Shown: positions 49,133 to 58,182 of the stretch, piece by piece
How positions within the stretch are numbered: the first letter of the stretch is position 1
Layout of the letters: every line of letters begins with the position of its first letter
Origin: Ruminococcus sp. NK3A76
GTDB lineage: Bacteria > Bacillota > Clostridia > Oscillospirales > Ruminococcaceae
DNA: 64,000 bases
NCBI RefSeq assembly: GCF_000686125.1
Contig: NZ_JMMA01000002.1
Span: 124,001-188,000 of the forward strand
Direction of reading: 5' to 3'
The notes under the pieces: model-generated
Database searches by the model: none
Told to the model about the DNA's origin: nothing
The model's input: only the letters and a program-made list of their open reading frames with translations
Made by a program: the position numbers and the translations under genes

Positions 49133-50323
49133 ATGGGAATGACAATAACACACACACTTGATAACGGGATACTGACTGTCAGCTTAGGCGGCAGGATAGA
49201 TACTACAAACGCAGCAGAGGCCGAGGAGAAGGCGCTTGCGGCCGTGTCGCAGAGCGGTGCTTCAAAGCTGATACTTGATATGTCAGAGCTTGAATATATA
49301 TCAAGCGCAGGCTTAAGAGTGCTCATGAAGCTGAGAAAGCTCTCAGACGAGCCGCCGCAGATGATAAACGTATCTTCTCAGATATATGACATACTCGAAA
49401 CGACCGGCTTTACCGAGCTGTTTGAGGTGTCAAAGAAAAAGCGTGAGATAAGCGTTGACGGCTGCGAGATAATAGGCAAGGGCTTCTACGGCACTGTTTA
49501 CAGGATAGATGATGAAACGGTGGTCAAGGTCTATGAATCGGCCGACAGCCTTGCTATGATACAGAATGAAAAGCGCCTTGCCAAAACAGCGCTTATAGCA
49601 GGCGTGCCTACTGCGATATCCTATGATATCGTCAAGGTCGGCAACAGCTACGGCTCGGTGTTCGAGCTGCTTAATGCGAGGACGCTCAACGACGTGCTGA
49701 GAGAAGACACCTCCAGAGTGGTGGAGATAACAAAGCAGTATGCGCAGTTTTTAAAGCTCGTCAACAGCCAAACTGTGCCTGAGGGCAGGCTCAACAGCTC
49801 GAAGCAGCAGTTTCTGGGCTACCTTGAAAGGATAAAGGACTGCCTGAGTTCGGATATGTACGAGCGCCTGAAAATGCTTCTTGACAGCGTGCCGGAGCAG
49901 CACAACGTCATTCACGGCGACGCTCAGATGAAAAACATTATGGTCGTAGACAATGATCCTATGCTCATTGATATGGACACCCTTTCTGAAGGGCACCCGA
50001 TATTTGACCTGCAATCGGTTTATGTAACATACTTTGCGTTCGGTGAGGATTACCACCAAAACAGCATGGAATTCTTGGGTATGCCCCATGAGGTGGTAGA
50101 GCAGGTGTGGCAGAACTTCATAGGCTTCTACTTTGACACAGAGGACGATGCCCGCATAACAGAGCTGCGTGACAAGATAACGATAGCCGGCTGCGTGAGA
50201 TTTCTGTTTTTGATAAACATAAACCCCGACTACCAGAGGGAGCTCTACGATATACGCACCAGGCATACGCTTGAGCGCCTTGAAAAGCTGATATACAAAT
50301 ACGACACACTGCTTTTTGACTGA
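49133..50323 (+). CDS. STAS (anti-sigma antagonist-like) domain fused to an APH/TIGR02172-type kinase
   Basis: A 396-residue fusion. Residues 1-100 are a STAS domain with LDMSELEYISSAGLRVLMKL; S58 aligns with the phosphoserine of SpoIIAA. Residues 110-390 are a kinase-like domain: a Gly loop (GKGFYGTVYRI), a Lys (VVKVYE), the catalytic HGDAQMKNIMV and IDMDTL, as in TIGR02172/aminoglycoside-phosphotransferase folds. One protein thus carries both a phosphorylatable switch domain and a kinase. It is 20 bp upstream of a GH3 glycosidase gene in one operon. Role unknown; a partner-switching signal is a reasonable guess. Confidence 0.85.
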   Translation: MGMTITHTLDNGILTVSLGGRIDTTNAAEAEEKALAAVSQSGASKLILDMSELEYISSAGLRVLMKLRKLSDEPPQMINVSSQIYDILETTGFTELFEVSKKKREISVDGCEIIGKGFYGTVYRIDDETVVKVYESADSLAMIQNEKRLAKTALIAGVPTAISYDIVKVGNSYGSVFELLNARTLNDVLREDTSRVVEITKQYAQFLKLVNSQTVPEGRLNSSKQQFLGYLERIKDCLSSDMYERLKMLLDSVPEQHNVIHGDAQMKNIMVVDNDPMLIDMDTLSEGHPIFDLQSVYVTYFAFGEDYHQNSMEFLGMPHEVVEQVWQNFIGFYFDTEDDARITELRDKITIAGCVRFLFLININPDYQRELYDIRTRHTLERLEKLIYKYDTLLFD

Positions 50324-50343
50324 CCTTCTGAAAGGAGAACTAA

Positions 50344-53082
50344 ATGTCTGAAATAATTCTTGACTGGAATAAATATCTTGATAAGGCCGCAGAGGTCTGC
50401 GCCGAGGGCGCAGTGCTGCTAAGAAACGAGGGCGGCGTGTTGCCGATCTCACGCAATGACAGGATAGCAGTCTTTGGGCGGATACAGTTAAATTACTATA
50501 AGAGCGGCACAGGCTCGGGCGGCATGGTGAATGTTTCCAAGGTCACAGGCGTTGTTGATGGGCTCAAAGAGCTCGGCGCAAAGATAGATGATGAGCTGCT
50601 TGAAACATACAAGGCCTGGGTCGGTGACAACCCCTTTGAGCTCGGCGAGGTGTGGGGCGGTGAGCCCTGGTCGCAAAAGGAGATGCCGCTTTCGGACGAG
50701 CTTGTGAGCGCAGCCGCAGACCGCTCGGATATAGCTGTAGTCATCATCGGCAGAACAGCCGGCGAGGAGCAGGACAACACGGCAGACGAGGGCTCTTTCC
50801 TGCTATCAAAGGGCGAGCGTGATATGCTTAAAACCGTCAGAAAGCACTTTGCCAAGGTGGCAGTGCTCCTTAATGTCGGCAATACTATAGATATGAGCTT
50901 TGTTGACGACTTCTCGCCCGATGCTGTGATGTATATCTGGCAGGGCGGTATGACAGGCGGCCTGGGCGCTGCAAAGGTGCTTCTCGGTGACGTTTCTCCG
51001 AGCGGCAGGCTCCCTGACACCGTCGCATACAGCATCACAGACCACCCGTCTGATAAATTCTTCTACGGCAAGGAGAAAAACTGCTACGGCGAGGATATTT
51101 TTGTAGGCTACAGGTATTTCGAGACATTTGCTAAAGACAAGGTGCGCTACCCGTTCGGCGCAGGGCTGTCGTATACTGATTTTGAGGTCAGTGCTAAAGG
51201 CAGCGCCGATGCCGCAAACGGCACAGTTTTGATAACTGCCGGTGTTAAGAACACAGGCATCGCAGGCGGCAAGAACTCGGTGCTCGTTTACTGCTCTGCC
51301 CCTCAGGGGAGCTTAGGCAAGCCTGCAAGAGTGCTATGCGGCTTTGACAAGACAAAGACCCTTGCCCCGGGCGAGAGCGATACATTAAAGATAGAGATAC
51401 CCTTCTCGGCCTTCGCTTCGTATGACGACAGCGGCGTATCAGGCCATGCATATGCGTGGGTGCTCGAAAAGGGCTGCTACCGCTTCTATGCAGGCGGCGA
51501 TGTGAGAAGTGCACAAGAGGTCTTCTCGTTTGAACTTGATGAAGATGTGGTGACAGAGCAGCTCAGCCAGACGCTTGCCCCGGTCGAGAGCTTTGAGCGA
51601 ATGGTCGGCGGCGGTGATGAGCCACGCTTTGAGCCTGTGCCGCTTTCCAAAAACAGCGAGGAGGAAAAAAGGCTCTCGCATCTTCCCAAGGCGCTCGCAC
51701 AGACAGACGGTGAAATAAAGCTTACAGATGTAGTAAGCGGCAAGAATACTCTGTCGGAGTTTATTTCGCAGCTTACTGATGATGACCTCTGCTGCCTTGT
51801 GCGTGGCGAGGGAATGTGCTCGCCTAAGGTCACACCCGGCACTGCTGCGGCATTCGGCGGCGTGTCAGAAAGGCTATCAAAGCTCGGTGTTCCCTGCGGC
51901 TGCTGCTCTGACGGCCCGTCGGGAATGAGGCTCGACTGCGGCACAAAGGCTTTCAGCCTGCCAAACGGCACGCTTATCGCTTCTACCTTTGACAAGGCGC
52001 TTGTAGAGGAGCTTTTCGCACTCACAGGGCTTGAAATGTCCGCCAACAAGGTAGACTGCCTGCTCGGCCCCGGCATGAATATACACCGCCACCCACTGAA
52101 CGGCAGAAATTTTGAGTATTTCTCGGAAGACCCTTTCCTGACCGGCAGCATAGCCGCCGCAGAGCTTAAGGGTCTGCACAGCGCCGGCGTGGAGGGAACT
52201 ATCAAGCACTTTAGCGCCAACAATCAGGAAACAAACCGCCACAACATCGACAGCGTCGTTTCCGAAAGAGCGCTGCGTGAGATATATCTGCGTGGCTTCG
52301 AGATAGCCGTCAGGCAGGGGAATGCACGCTCGATAATGACTACCTACGGCAAATTAAACGGCCTGTGGACTGCCGGCAGCTATGAGCAGAACACAGAGCT
52401 GCTGCGTGACCAGTGGGGCTTTGACGGCTTTGTCATGACCGACTGGTGGGCAAATATCAACAGGCGTGGCGGCGATGCCGACAAGTCAGACCTTGCGGCT
52501 ATGGTCTCGTCGCAGAATGACGTATATATGGTCGTTGCCGACAGCGTGTCAAACCCCGACAACTTAAAAGCCGCCCTTGCTGACGGCTCCCTTACAAGGG
52601 GCGAGCTGCAGCGCTCGGCTGAGAATATTCTATCATTCCTTATGGGCACGCACGCCATGGAGCGTATCATCGGCACAGGCGACACGGTGAAGGTGATAAA
52701 CAAGCCCGACGACGACACCGACGAAAACGCCGGCAGCGAGGTGTTCGAGCTTGATGGCAAGACTGTGATAGACCTTACCAATGTAAAGACCGGCCGCAAC
52801 AGCCAGTATTCATTCACGCTTGATGTCAGGAAGCTCGGCTTCCACACTTTTAAGCTGACAGCCAGCTCAAAGGCCAGCAAGACAGCCCAGATGAACGTGA
52901 CAATTTACAGCCTCGGCACACCGTTTGGCACATTCACCTACAACGGCACCGACGGCGAGCCTGTGTCGTTCACGACAGGCAACGTGCCGCTGTTTTCACG
53001 CTACTCGATAATCAGGCTGCATTTCAGCCTTGGCGGCCTTGACCTTATAAGCCTTGAAGTCGAGAATGTCCAGCCCTTCTGA
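50344..53082 (+). CDS. GH3 beta-glucosidase-type enzyme with permuted domain order
   Basis: A 912-residue cytoplasmic enzyme with no signal peptide. The usual C-terminal GH3 domain comes first (AVLLRNEGGVLPI near residues 24-36; AGEEQDNTADEG near 139-150), then a fibronectin-III-like domain (about 270-400). The TIM-barrel domain follows with CCSDGPSGMRLDCG, GPGMNIHRHPLNGRNFEYFS, the KHF box and FVMTDWW, whose Asp700 is the nucleophile. This reversed order is known from Ruminococcus albus and Butyrivibrio beta-glucosidases. It hydrolyses terminal beta-glucosides, probably imported cello-oligosaccharides. AAAGGAGAAC precedes the ATG. Confidence 0.95.
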   Translation: MSEIILDWNKYLDKAAEVCAEGAVLLRNEGGVLPISRNDRIAVFGRIQLNYYKSGTGSGGMVNVSKVTGVVDGLKELGAKIDDELLETYKAWVGDNPFELGEVWGGEPWSQKEMPLSDELVSAAADRSDIAVVIIGRTAGEEQDNTADEGSFLLSKGERDMLKTVRKHFAKVAVLLNVGNTIDMSFVDDFSPDAVMYIWQGGMTGGLGAAKVLLGDVSPSGRLPDTVAYSITDHPSDKFFYGKEKNCYGEDIFVGYRYFETFAKDKVRYPFGAGLSYTDFEVSAKGSADAANGTVLITAGVKNTGIAGGKNSVLVYCSAPQGSLGKPARVLCGFDKTKTLAPGESDTLKIEIPFSAFASYDDSGVSGHAYAWVLEKGCYRFYAGGDVRSAQEVFSFELDEDVVTEQLSQTLAPVESFERMVGGGDEPRFEPVPLSKNSEEEKRLSHLPKALAQTDGEIKLTDVVSGKNTLSEFISQLTDDDLCCLVRGEGMCSPKVTPGTAAAFGGVSERLSKLGVPCGCCSDGPSGMRLDCGTKAFSLPNGTLIASTFDKALVEELFALTGLEMSANKVDCLLGPGMNIHRHPLNGRNFEYFSEDPFLTGSIAAAELKGLHSAGVEGTIKHFSANNQETNRHNIDSVVSERALREIYLRGFEIAVRQGNARSIMTTYGKLNGLWTAGSYEQNTELLRDQWGFDGFVMTDWWANINRRGGDADKSDLAAMVSSQNDVYMVVADSVSNPDNLKAALADGSLTRGELQRSAENILSFLMGTHAMERIIGTGDTVKVINKPDDDTDENAGSEVFELDGKTVIDLTNVKTGRNSQYSFTLDVRKLGFHTFKLTASSKASKTAQMNVTIYSLGTPFGTFTYNGTDGEPVSFTTGNVPLFSRYSIIRLHFSLGGLDLISLEVENVQPF

Positions 53083-53097
53083 TAATACAAACAGTAT

Positions 53098-53131
53098 GCC
53101 CCGGCAAAGCTGATGTGTGCTTTGCCGGGGC
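53098..53131. terminator. Bidirectional intrinsic terminator
   Basis: GCCCCGGCAAAGC pairs perfectly with GCTTTGCCGGGGC around TGATGTGT, followed by GTTGGTTTT. It lies between convergent genes. Confidence 0.93.
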
Positions 53132-53138
53132 GTTGGTT

Positions 53139-53435
53139 TTATTCGTCATCATATAGCCCGTTATTGAGAACACTATTGTAGGCTTCGTTTGCACGCAGGC
53201 TCTCTTTTCTGTCACGCCACCTGTCGATGTCGCTTTTAATGGCTATCATCTCGTCTGCTATAAGCTCGACCCTGTCAGGCTTTTCGCAGTTAAGATACGA
53301 TATCATGCGCTCGATCCCCTTCGGGCTGCCTATGTGCCTTGCGATAACATCGCCGAGCTCGGCCGGGTATCCGAGCCTTACAAGTGTGTCTGTCAGCCTG
53401 TTTCGTGTGTCAGCCCAGTATGCTTTGCTGTCCAT
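53139..53435 (-). CDS. Hypothetical 98-residue helical protein
   Basis: A soluble, highly charged protein predicted to be all helical (WADTRNRLTDTLVRLGYP, VELIADEMIAIKSDIDRWRD). There is a possible GAGGTATATC ribosome binding site. It is a single gene convergent with the GH3 operon. I do not recognise a named family. Confidence 0.75.
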   Translation of the reverse strand: MDSKAYWADTRNRLTDTLVRLGYPAELGDVIARHIGSPKGIERMISYLNCEKPDRVELIADEMIAIKSDIDRWRDRKESLRANEAYNSVLNNGLYDDE

Positions 53436-53670
53436 GTGATATACCTCTGTCTTAAGTTGATGATCTCATTATACATCATCAGACCTCCAAGGTCAAGGCA
53501 GGGGAGAAAAAACGTGACCCATTTATACAATATATTGACAGATAAGGCCGCAAGAATAATATTTTTGTCATAAATACTATTGTTTCTGTTTACAAATTAT
53601 GTTATAATAATGATATAGTATATTCTATAAAACATTTTTGATTTTTGGTAAAGGAAGGACTGTCACATCA

Positions 53671-56397
53671 ATGCTTCAGGTGAAGAATATCAAAAAGCAG
53701 TACCGGACAGGTGAGCTCGTTCAGCAGGCGCTCGACGATGTAAGCCTTAACCTGCGTGACTGCGAGTTTGTATCTATCCTCGGCCCTTCGGGAAGCGGTA
53801 AGACCACCCTTCTAAACGTCATAGGCGGCCTTGACAGATACGACGACGGTGACCTCGTCATCAACGGCATATCCACAAAGCTCTATAAGGATAAGGACTG
53901 GGATGCTTACCGTAACCACACTATCGGTTTTGTTTTCCAGAGCTATAACCTTATCCCTCACCAGACAGTGCTCGCAAATGTTGAGCTCGCACTCACTATC
54001 GGCGGCATCTCGGGCAGCGAGAGGAGAGAGCGTGCTAAAAAGGCTCTCGAAGAAGTAGGCCTCGGCCAGCAGCTGCATAAAAAGCCCAACCAGATGTCGG
54101 GCGGCCAGATGCAGAGAGTCGCTATAGCCCGTGCGCTTGTCAATGACCCGGATATACTCCTTGCCGATGAGCCCACCGGTGCGCTCGACTCGGAAACATC
54201 TATCCAGGTAATGGAGCTTCTCAAAAAGGTCGCAGAAAAGCGCCTTGTTGTTATGGTAACACATAACCCCGAGCTCGCTGAGCAGTATTCGACCCGCATA
54301 GTAAGACTTAAGGACGGTAAGATCATAGACGACTCTGACCCGTTCGTTCCCGAAAATGAGCAGCCTGCTGAGAACAAGAGGATAGGCAAGGCTAAAATGG
54401 GCTTTGCGACCTCGCTCGCACTCAGCTTCAATAACCTGCGCACCAAAAAGGGCAGAACGCTGCTCACGGCTTTCGCAGGCTCTATCGGTATCATAGGTAT
54501 AGCGCTCATTCTTTCGCTGTCTACCGGTGTAAATAAATACATCGACAAGATACAGCGTGATACGATGAGCTCGTATCCTATCACCATTACCGCACAGGCC
54601 ATGAAGATAGATTCACTGTTTGACCTGGGCGACACAGGCAGCGACAAGGATAAAACAGAAAACAAAGACGGCGCAGTTTACGCAAGCTATGAAGAGCTTG
54701 AAGCCGAGAACGAGACGAATTCTCTGCTTATGGAGAACGACCTTACCGCCTTCAAGAAATACCTCGATGACCCCGACAGCGAGATACACAAGTACCTCGG
54801 CGAAAACGGCATAGTTTATAACTATGATGTCAGCTTTGAGGTGTTCACACATGATATGAACGGCAAGCTCCTCAATACAAACGCAAGCCCCGAAAAGAAA
54901 AAGGGTGCTCTGACAGGCGGCGAGAGCCCTGCTGACCTTATGGCATCGCTCACAGGCTCAAAGAGCTCGGGCGCTGATAACTTCTCAGAGCTTATGAAGG
55001 GTGCCGGCAAGGACCCTGTAAGTGCTGTTATTACCGACGGCTATGACGTGGTATACGGTGACTGGTGTAAGGAATACAACGAGGTTGTGCTCGTGCTTGA
55101 TAACAACAACTCGGTTTCCATCAAGTCGCTCTATCAGCTCGGCGTTATCTCCGCTGATGAGTATAACGAGGCAGCAGAGCTTATCAAGAACGGCAAGGAC
55201 GGCCCCGAAAAGCAGTTTGACTATAAGGATATCTGCGGAAAGAGCTTCTACCTTGTTCCTGCCTGCGACAGATACGAGAAGAAGGACAACGGCACATTTG
55301 AAATGATAAACGAGCTTGACGAGAGCAAGCTGTTAAAGAACGCTATCGAGCTCAAGATAACGGGTGTTGTAAAGAAGAATGACAAGGCTACCGAGACTAT
55401 TGATACGGCAATGGCTTATACATCACTTCTTACAGAGAATATCATCAACCACTCGAATGAGAGCGATATAATCAAGGCTCAGGAGGCAAGCAAGGACACA
55501 AACGTGCTCACAGGCAGGCCCTTTGATGCGGCAGATGATGCAGCTAAGACAGCAACTGCCAAGGACTACATAAACAGCCTTGATATAAACGACCTTACAA
55601 GCCTTATCACAATGGCTTCTTATATGGGCTATGTAGATGCAGACGCTGTGTCAGGCAGCGCAGATGCTGACCCGAAGGCTATGGCACAGCAGCCCGATAT
55701 GTCAAAGATGCTTGAAACGATGATAAGCGGCGACAAGGGCAACGATTTCCTGCTCTATGTTTACGACCAGTATCTTGCAGGCGCTACATATGATGACAAT
55801 ATGAAGGAATTCGGCAAGGTGAGCTTCGATGCTCCTTCCTCTATCAGCATCTACACTGACAGCTTTGAAAACAAGAACAAGGTCAGCGAGTGCATCGAGG
55901 ACTACAACAAGAACGTTGACGACGACAAGAAGATAACCTACACCGACTATGTAAAGCTCATCACATCGGGTATCACAACTATCGTAGACTCTATCTCATA
56001 TGTACTTATCGCATTCGTTGCGGTATCTCTGATAGTTTCCTGCATCATGATAGGCATTATCACTCACATCTCCGTTCTTGAAAGAACAAAGGAGATAGGT
56101 ATACTCCGTGCGCTCGGCGCTTCAAAGAGAAATGTTTCTCAGGTGTTCAATGCAGAGACATTCATCATCGGCTTCTGCGCAGGTGCTCTTGGTATCATCG
56201 TCACCGAGCTGTTTATCATACCTATCAATATGGTCATATCAAAGCTTGCTGATACTACTGATGTCAAGGCACAGCTCCCCATTATCTCGGCTGTAGTGCT
56301 CATACTCATAAGCATGGGTATCACAGTTCTCGGCGGTCTTATCCCTGCTAAGAAGGCAGCAAAGAAAGACCCTGTAATAGCACTCAGAACAGAGTAA
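53671..56397 (+). CDS. MacB-type ABC transporter, ATPase and FtsX-like permease in one chain
   Basis: A 908-residue type VII ABC protein. The ATPase domain (about 1-230) has GPSGSGKTTLLNV, MSGGQMQRVAIARAL and LLADEPTGALD. A first membrane helix near 265-290 (TLLTAFAGSIGIIGIALIL) is followed by an extracytoplasmic domain of about 450 residues rich in Asp, Lys and Ser. Three C-terminal helices carry the FtsX motif (LERTKEIGILRALGASKRNV). ATG 53671 follows AAAGGAAGGA. Such proteins transmit ATPase motion across the membrane to export peptides or extract substrates. No partner adaptor is nearby. Confidence 0.93.
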   Translation: MLQVKNIKKQYRTGELVQQALDDVSLNLRDCEFVSILGPSGSGKTTLLNVIGGLDRYDDGDLVINGISTKLYKDKDWDAYRNHTIGFVFQSYNLIPHQTVLANVELALTIGGISGSERRERAKKALEEVGLGQQLHKKPNQMSGGQMQRVAIARALVNDPDILLADEPTGALDSETSIQVMELLKKVAEKRLVVMVTHNPELAEQYSTRIVRLKDGKIIDDSDPFVPENEQPAENKRIGKAKMGFATSLALSFNNLRTKKGRTLLTAFAGSIGIIGIALILSLSTGVNKYIDKIQRDTMSSYPITITAQAMKIDSLFDLGDTGSDKDKTENKDGAVYASYEELEAENETNSLLMENDLTAFKKYLDDPDSEIHKYLGENGIVYNYDVSFEVFTHDMNGKLLNTNASPEKKKGALTGGESPADLMASLTGSKSSGADNFSELMKGAGKDPVSAVITDGYDVVYGDWCKEYNEVVLVLDNNNSVSIKSLYQLGVISADEYNEAAELIKNGKDGPEKQFDYKDICGKSFYLVPACDRYEKKDNGTFEMINELDESKLLKNAIELKITGVVKKNDKATETIDTAMAYTSLLTENIINHSNESDIIKAQEASKDTNVLTGRPFDAADDAAKTATAKDYINSLDINDLTSLITMASYMGYVDADAVSGSADADPKAMAQQPDMSKMLETMISGDKGNDFLLYVYDQYLAGATYDDNMKEFGKVSFDAPSSISIYTDSFENKNKVSECIEDYNKNVDDDKKITYTDYVKLITSGITTIVDSISYVLIAFVAVSLIVSCIMIGIITHISVLERTKEIGILRALGASKRNVSQVFNAETFIIGFCAGALGIIVTELFIIPINMVISKLADTTDVKAQLPIISAVVLILISMGITVLGGLIPAKKAAKKDPVIALRTE

Positions 56398-56444
56398 TGC
56401 ACTTGACGCATAAGCGTAAATGACCGACTAACAAATACGAACAG

Positions 56445-56478
56445 CCGCCCTTGCGTTAAGTAGGGGCGGTTATTTTAT
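56445..56478 (+). terminator. Intrinsic terminator
   Basis: CCGCCC...(TTGCGTTAAGTAG)...GGGCGG followed by TTATTTTAT. Confidence 0.85.
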
Positions 56479-56497
56479 CAAAATTTTAAGATAGGTC

Positions 56498-56526
56498 TTG
56501 ACAAATTAAATTATGTGTGATAAAAT
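56498..56526 (+). promoter_or_regulatory. Promoter of the radical SAM operon
   Basis: TTGACA (56498-56503), a 17-bp spacer and TAAAAT (56521-56526). An untranslated leader of about 90 bases follows. Confidence 0.8.
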
Positions 56527-56619
56527 ATAGTTGTAACAGATATAAATTATGGGCAGGAGCATATATCCGCTCTCAGAGAATAGATAAGACAAGGACTTTT
56601 AGTATACAGAGGTGATAAT

Positions 56620-57708
56620 ATGCAGGGGGCTTTTGATCTTCAGAATTATCTTACCGCAGGCGTGGAGCGCATAGTTTCCGAGGCGGTCAGGGCAACTCTT
56701 AAAAACCCGATGGAAAGTGCATTTATGCTGAGATTCTCGGCGGCGAGCGTGGCTGCTTCAAAGAAGCGCCGCAAGGCTGAGGACAGGGGAGAGCACATAC
56801 CCCCGTTTCTGATAGCGAGCATCACGAGCAGCTGCAACCTGCACTGTGCAGGCTGTTATTCACGCTGCAACCATGCGACAGTTGACAGCGAGCCTGTAAA
56901 GCAGCTGACCGACGACGAGTGGCAGAATGTCTTTGACGAAGCCGAGCAGCTTGGCATCAGCTTTATACTGCTCGCAGGCGGTGAGCCGATGCTGCGGCGA
57001 GGGGTGATAGAGGCGGCAGGCAGGCGGCAGAATATCCTTTTCCCGATATTTACAAACGGCACATATCTTGACGAGAAGTATCTGGAGCTTTTTGGCAAAC
57101 GCCGCAACCTTGTACCCATAATGAGCATCGAGGGCGACCGTGAGCACACTGATGAAAGGCGTGGCAAGGGGATATACGACAAGCTCATCTCCAACATGGA
57201 CGAGATAAAAAAGCGTGGGCTGATATTCGGCGCATCGGTGACTGTCACCACAAAGAATTACAGGCAGGTCACATCGCAGGAGTTTTTGGACAGCTTGTCT
57301 GAGAGGGGCTGCAAGGCGGTCATTTTCGTCGAGTATGTCCCCGTGACCGAGCAAAGCAAAGAGCTTGCACCGACCGACACCGAGCGTGAGTTTATGCAGA
57401 GCGAGATAAAGCGGCTGAGGGAGACTCACCCCGAAATGGTGTACATATCATTCCCCGGAGACGAGAAAAGCTCGGGCGGCTGCGTGGCGGCAGGCAGAGG
57501 ATTTTTCCACATCAACTCCCACGGCGGCGCAGAGCCGTGCCCCTTCTCGCCGTTCTCGGATATAAATGTAAAGACATCTTCACTAAGAGAAGCGATGAAT
57601 TCGCCGCTGTTTAAAAAGCTGAGGGATGAGGGCTTCCTGCTCGAAGACCACGACGGCGGCTGCATATTGTACGAAAAACGAGAGCTGGTCGAGCAGCTCA
57701 TAAACTGA
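56620..57708 (+). CDS. Radical SAM protein with SPASM-like C-terminus
   Basis: A 362-residue enzyme. ITSSCNLHCAGCYSRC near residues 69-84 holds the CxxxCxxC that binds the radical SAM [4Fe-4S] cluster, and AGGEPMLR (GGEP) is the second hallmark. The C-terminal Cys residues (GGCVAAGRGF, EPCPFSP, GGC) suggest a SPASM-type auxiliary cluster. AGAGGTGATAAT precedes the ATG. A 49-residue Cys-rich membrane microprotein follows 21 bp downstream. The family includes peptide- and cofactor-maturing enzymes. Substrate unknown. Confidence 0.88.
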   Translation: MQGAFDLQNYLTAGVERIVSEAVRATLKNPMESAFMLRFSAASVAASKKRRKAEDRGEHIPPFLIASITSSCNLHCAGCYSRCNHATVDSEPVKQLTDDEWQNVFDEAEQLGISFILLAGGEPMLRRGVIEAAGRRQNILFPIFTNGTYLDEKYLELFGKRRNLVPIMSIEGDREHTDERRGKGIYDKLISNMDEIKKRGLIFGASVTVTTKNYRQVTSQEFLDSLSERGCKAVIFVEYVPVTEQSKELAPTDTEREFMQSEIKRLRETHPEMVYISFPGDEKSSGGCVAAGRGFFHINSHGGAEPCPFSPFSDINVKTSSLREAMNSPLFKKLRDEGFLLEDHDGGCILYEKRELVEQLIN

Positions 57709-57729
57709 TGATTTAAGGAGGTCAAGACA

Positions 57730-57879
57730 ATGAAAGGTATCATTATTTCTTTAGCCGTATGCGCAGCTTTATTATGCTGCTGCTTTACTCACCGCCGTGT
57801 GATAAAGGCGCTTTTAAACCACGAGCCCATGCCTCCTGCCCCCAAGTGGCACTTCTGGTGCAAAAACAGGAGGGGATGA
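57730..57879 (+). CDS. 49-residue Cys-rich membrane microprotein
   Basis: AAGGAGG lies 8 bp before ATG 57730. The product has an N-terminal hydrophobic helix with four Cys (AVCAALLCCCF), a basic segment (THRRVIKALL) and a Pro/Trp-rich C-terminus (PMPPAPKWHFWCKNRRG). A terminator follows at 57927. It shares a transcript with the radical SAM gene, so it could be its substrate, partner or membrane anchor. No family is recognised with certainty. Confidence 0.68.
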   Translation: MKGIIISLAVCAALLCCCFTHRRVIKALLNHEPMPPAPKWHFWCKNRRG

Positions 57880-58182
57880 GATTACAAGCCCGGGCATGAG
57901 GGGCGTTAAAGGATAAAAGAGTAAAGAGCCGGTAGCGATACCGGCTTTTTTTATGGTGGTATTCTTTATCATAATGAACAAGCAAAGAACAAGCGCTATC
58001 TGCTGGGGATATATGTGGTGACGCTCGCTTAAACATAGATGAAACATTTATATTATCGTTATCCTTGATCTGCTTTTTGAATTTTTTGCACCCATATCTC
58101 TGCTTGTAGGGTATTACTTATGGATGTACTTGAAATTTCTGAGAAAAAATAACATAAAATGTATTTTTGGGAGGAATAGGCT
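57880..58182. other. Intergenic stretch with terminator and a possible relic membrane peptide
   Basis: A strong terminator (AGCCGGTA-gcga-TACCGGCT then TTTTTTT, 57927-57953) ends the radical SAM operon. Between about 58050 and 58180 one + strand frame encodes a single hydrophobic helix ending LWMYLKFLRKNN, but it has no ATG or ribosome binding site. It is either a relic or a non-ATG start. I see no usual promoter for the gene at 58183. Confidence 0.6.

Noticed and set aside
51486-52223. Ser/Pro-rich - strand frame of 245 codons
   Set aside because: Shadow of the GH3 gene.
57785-58047. - strand frames of 77-83 codons after the radical SAM operon
   Set aside because: They overlap the microprotein and terminator on the other strand and have no initiation signals.
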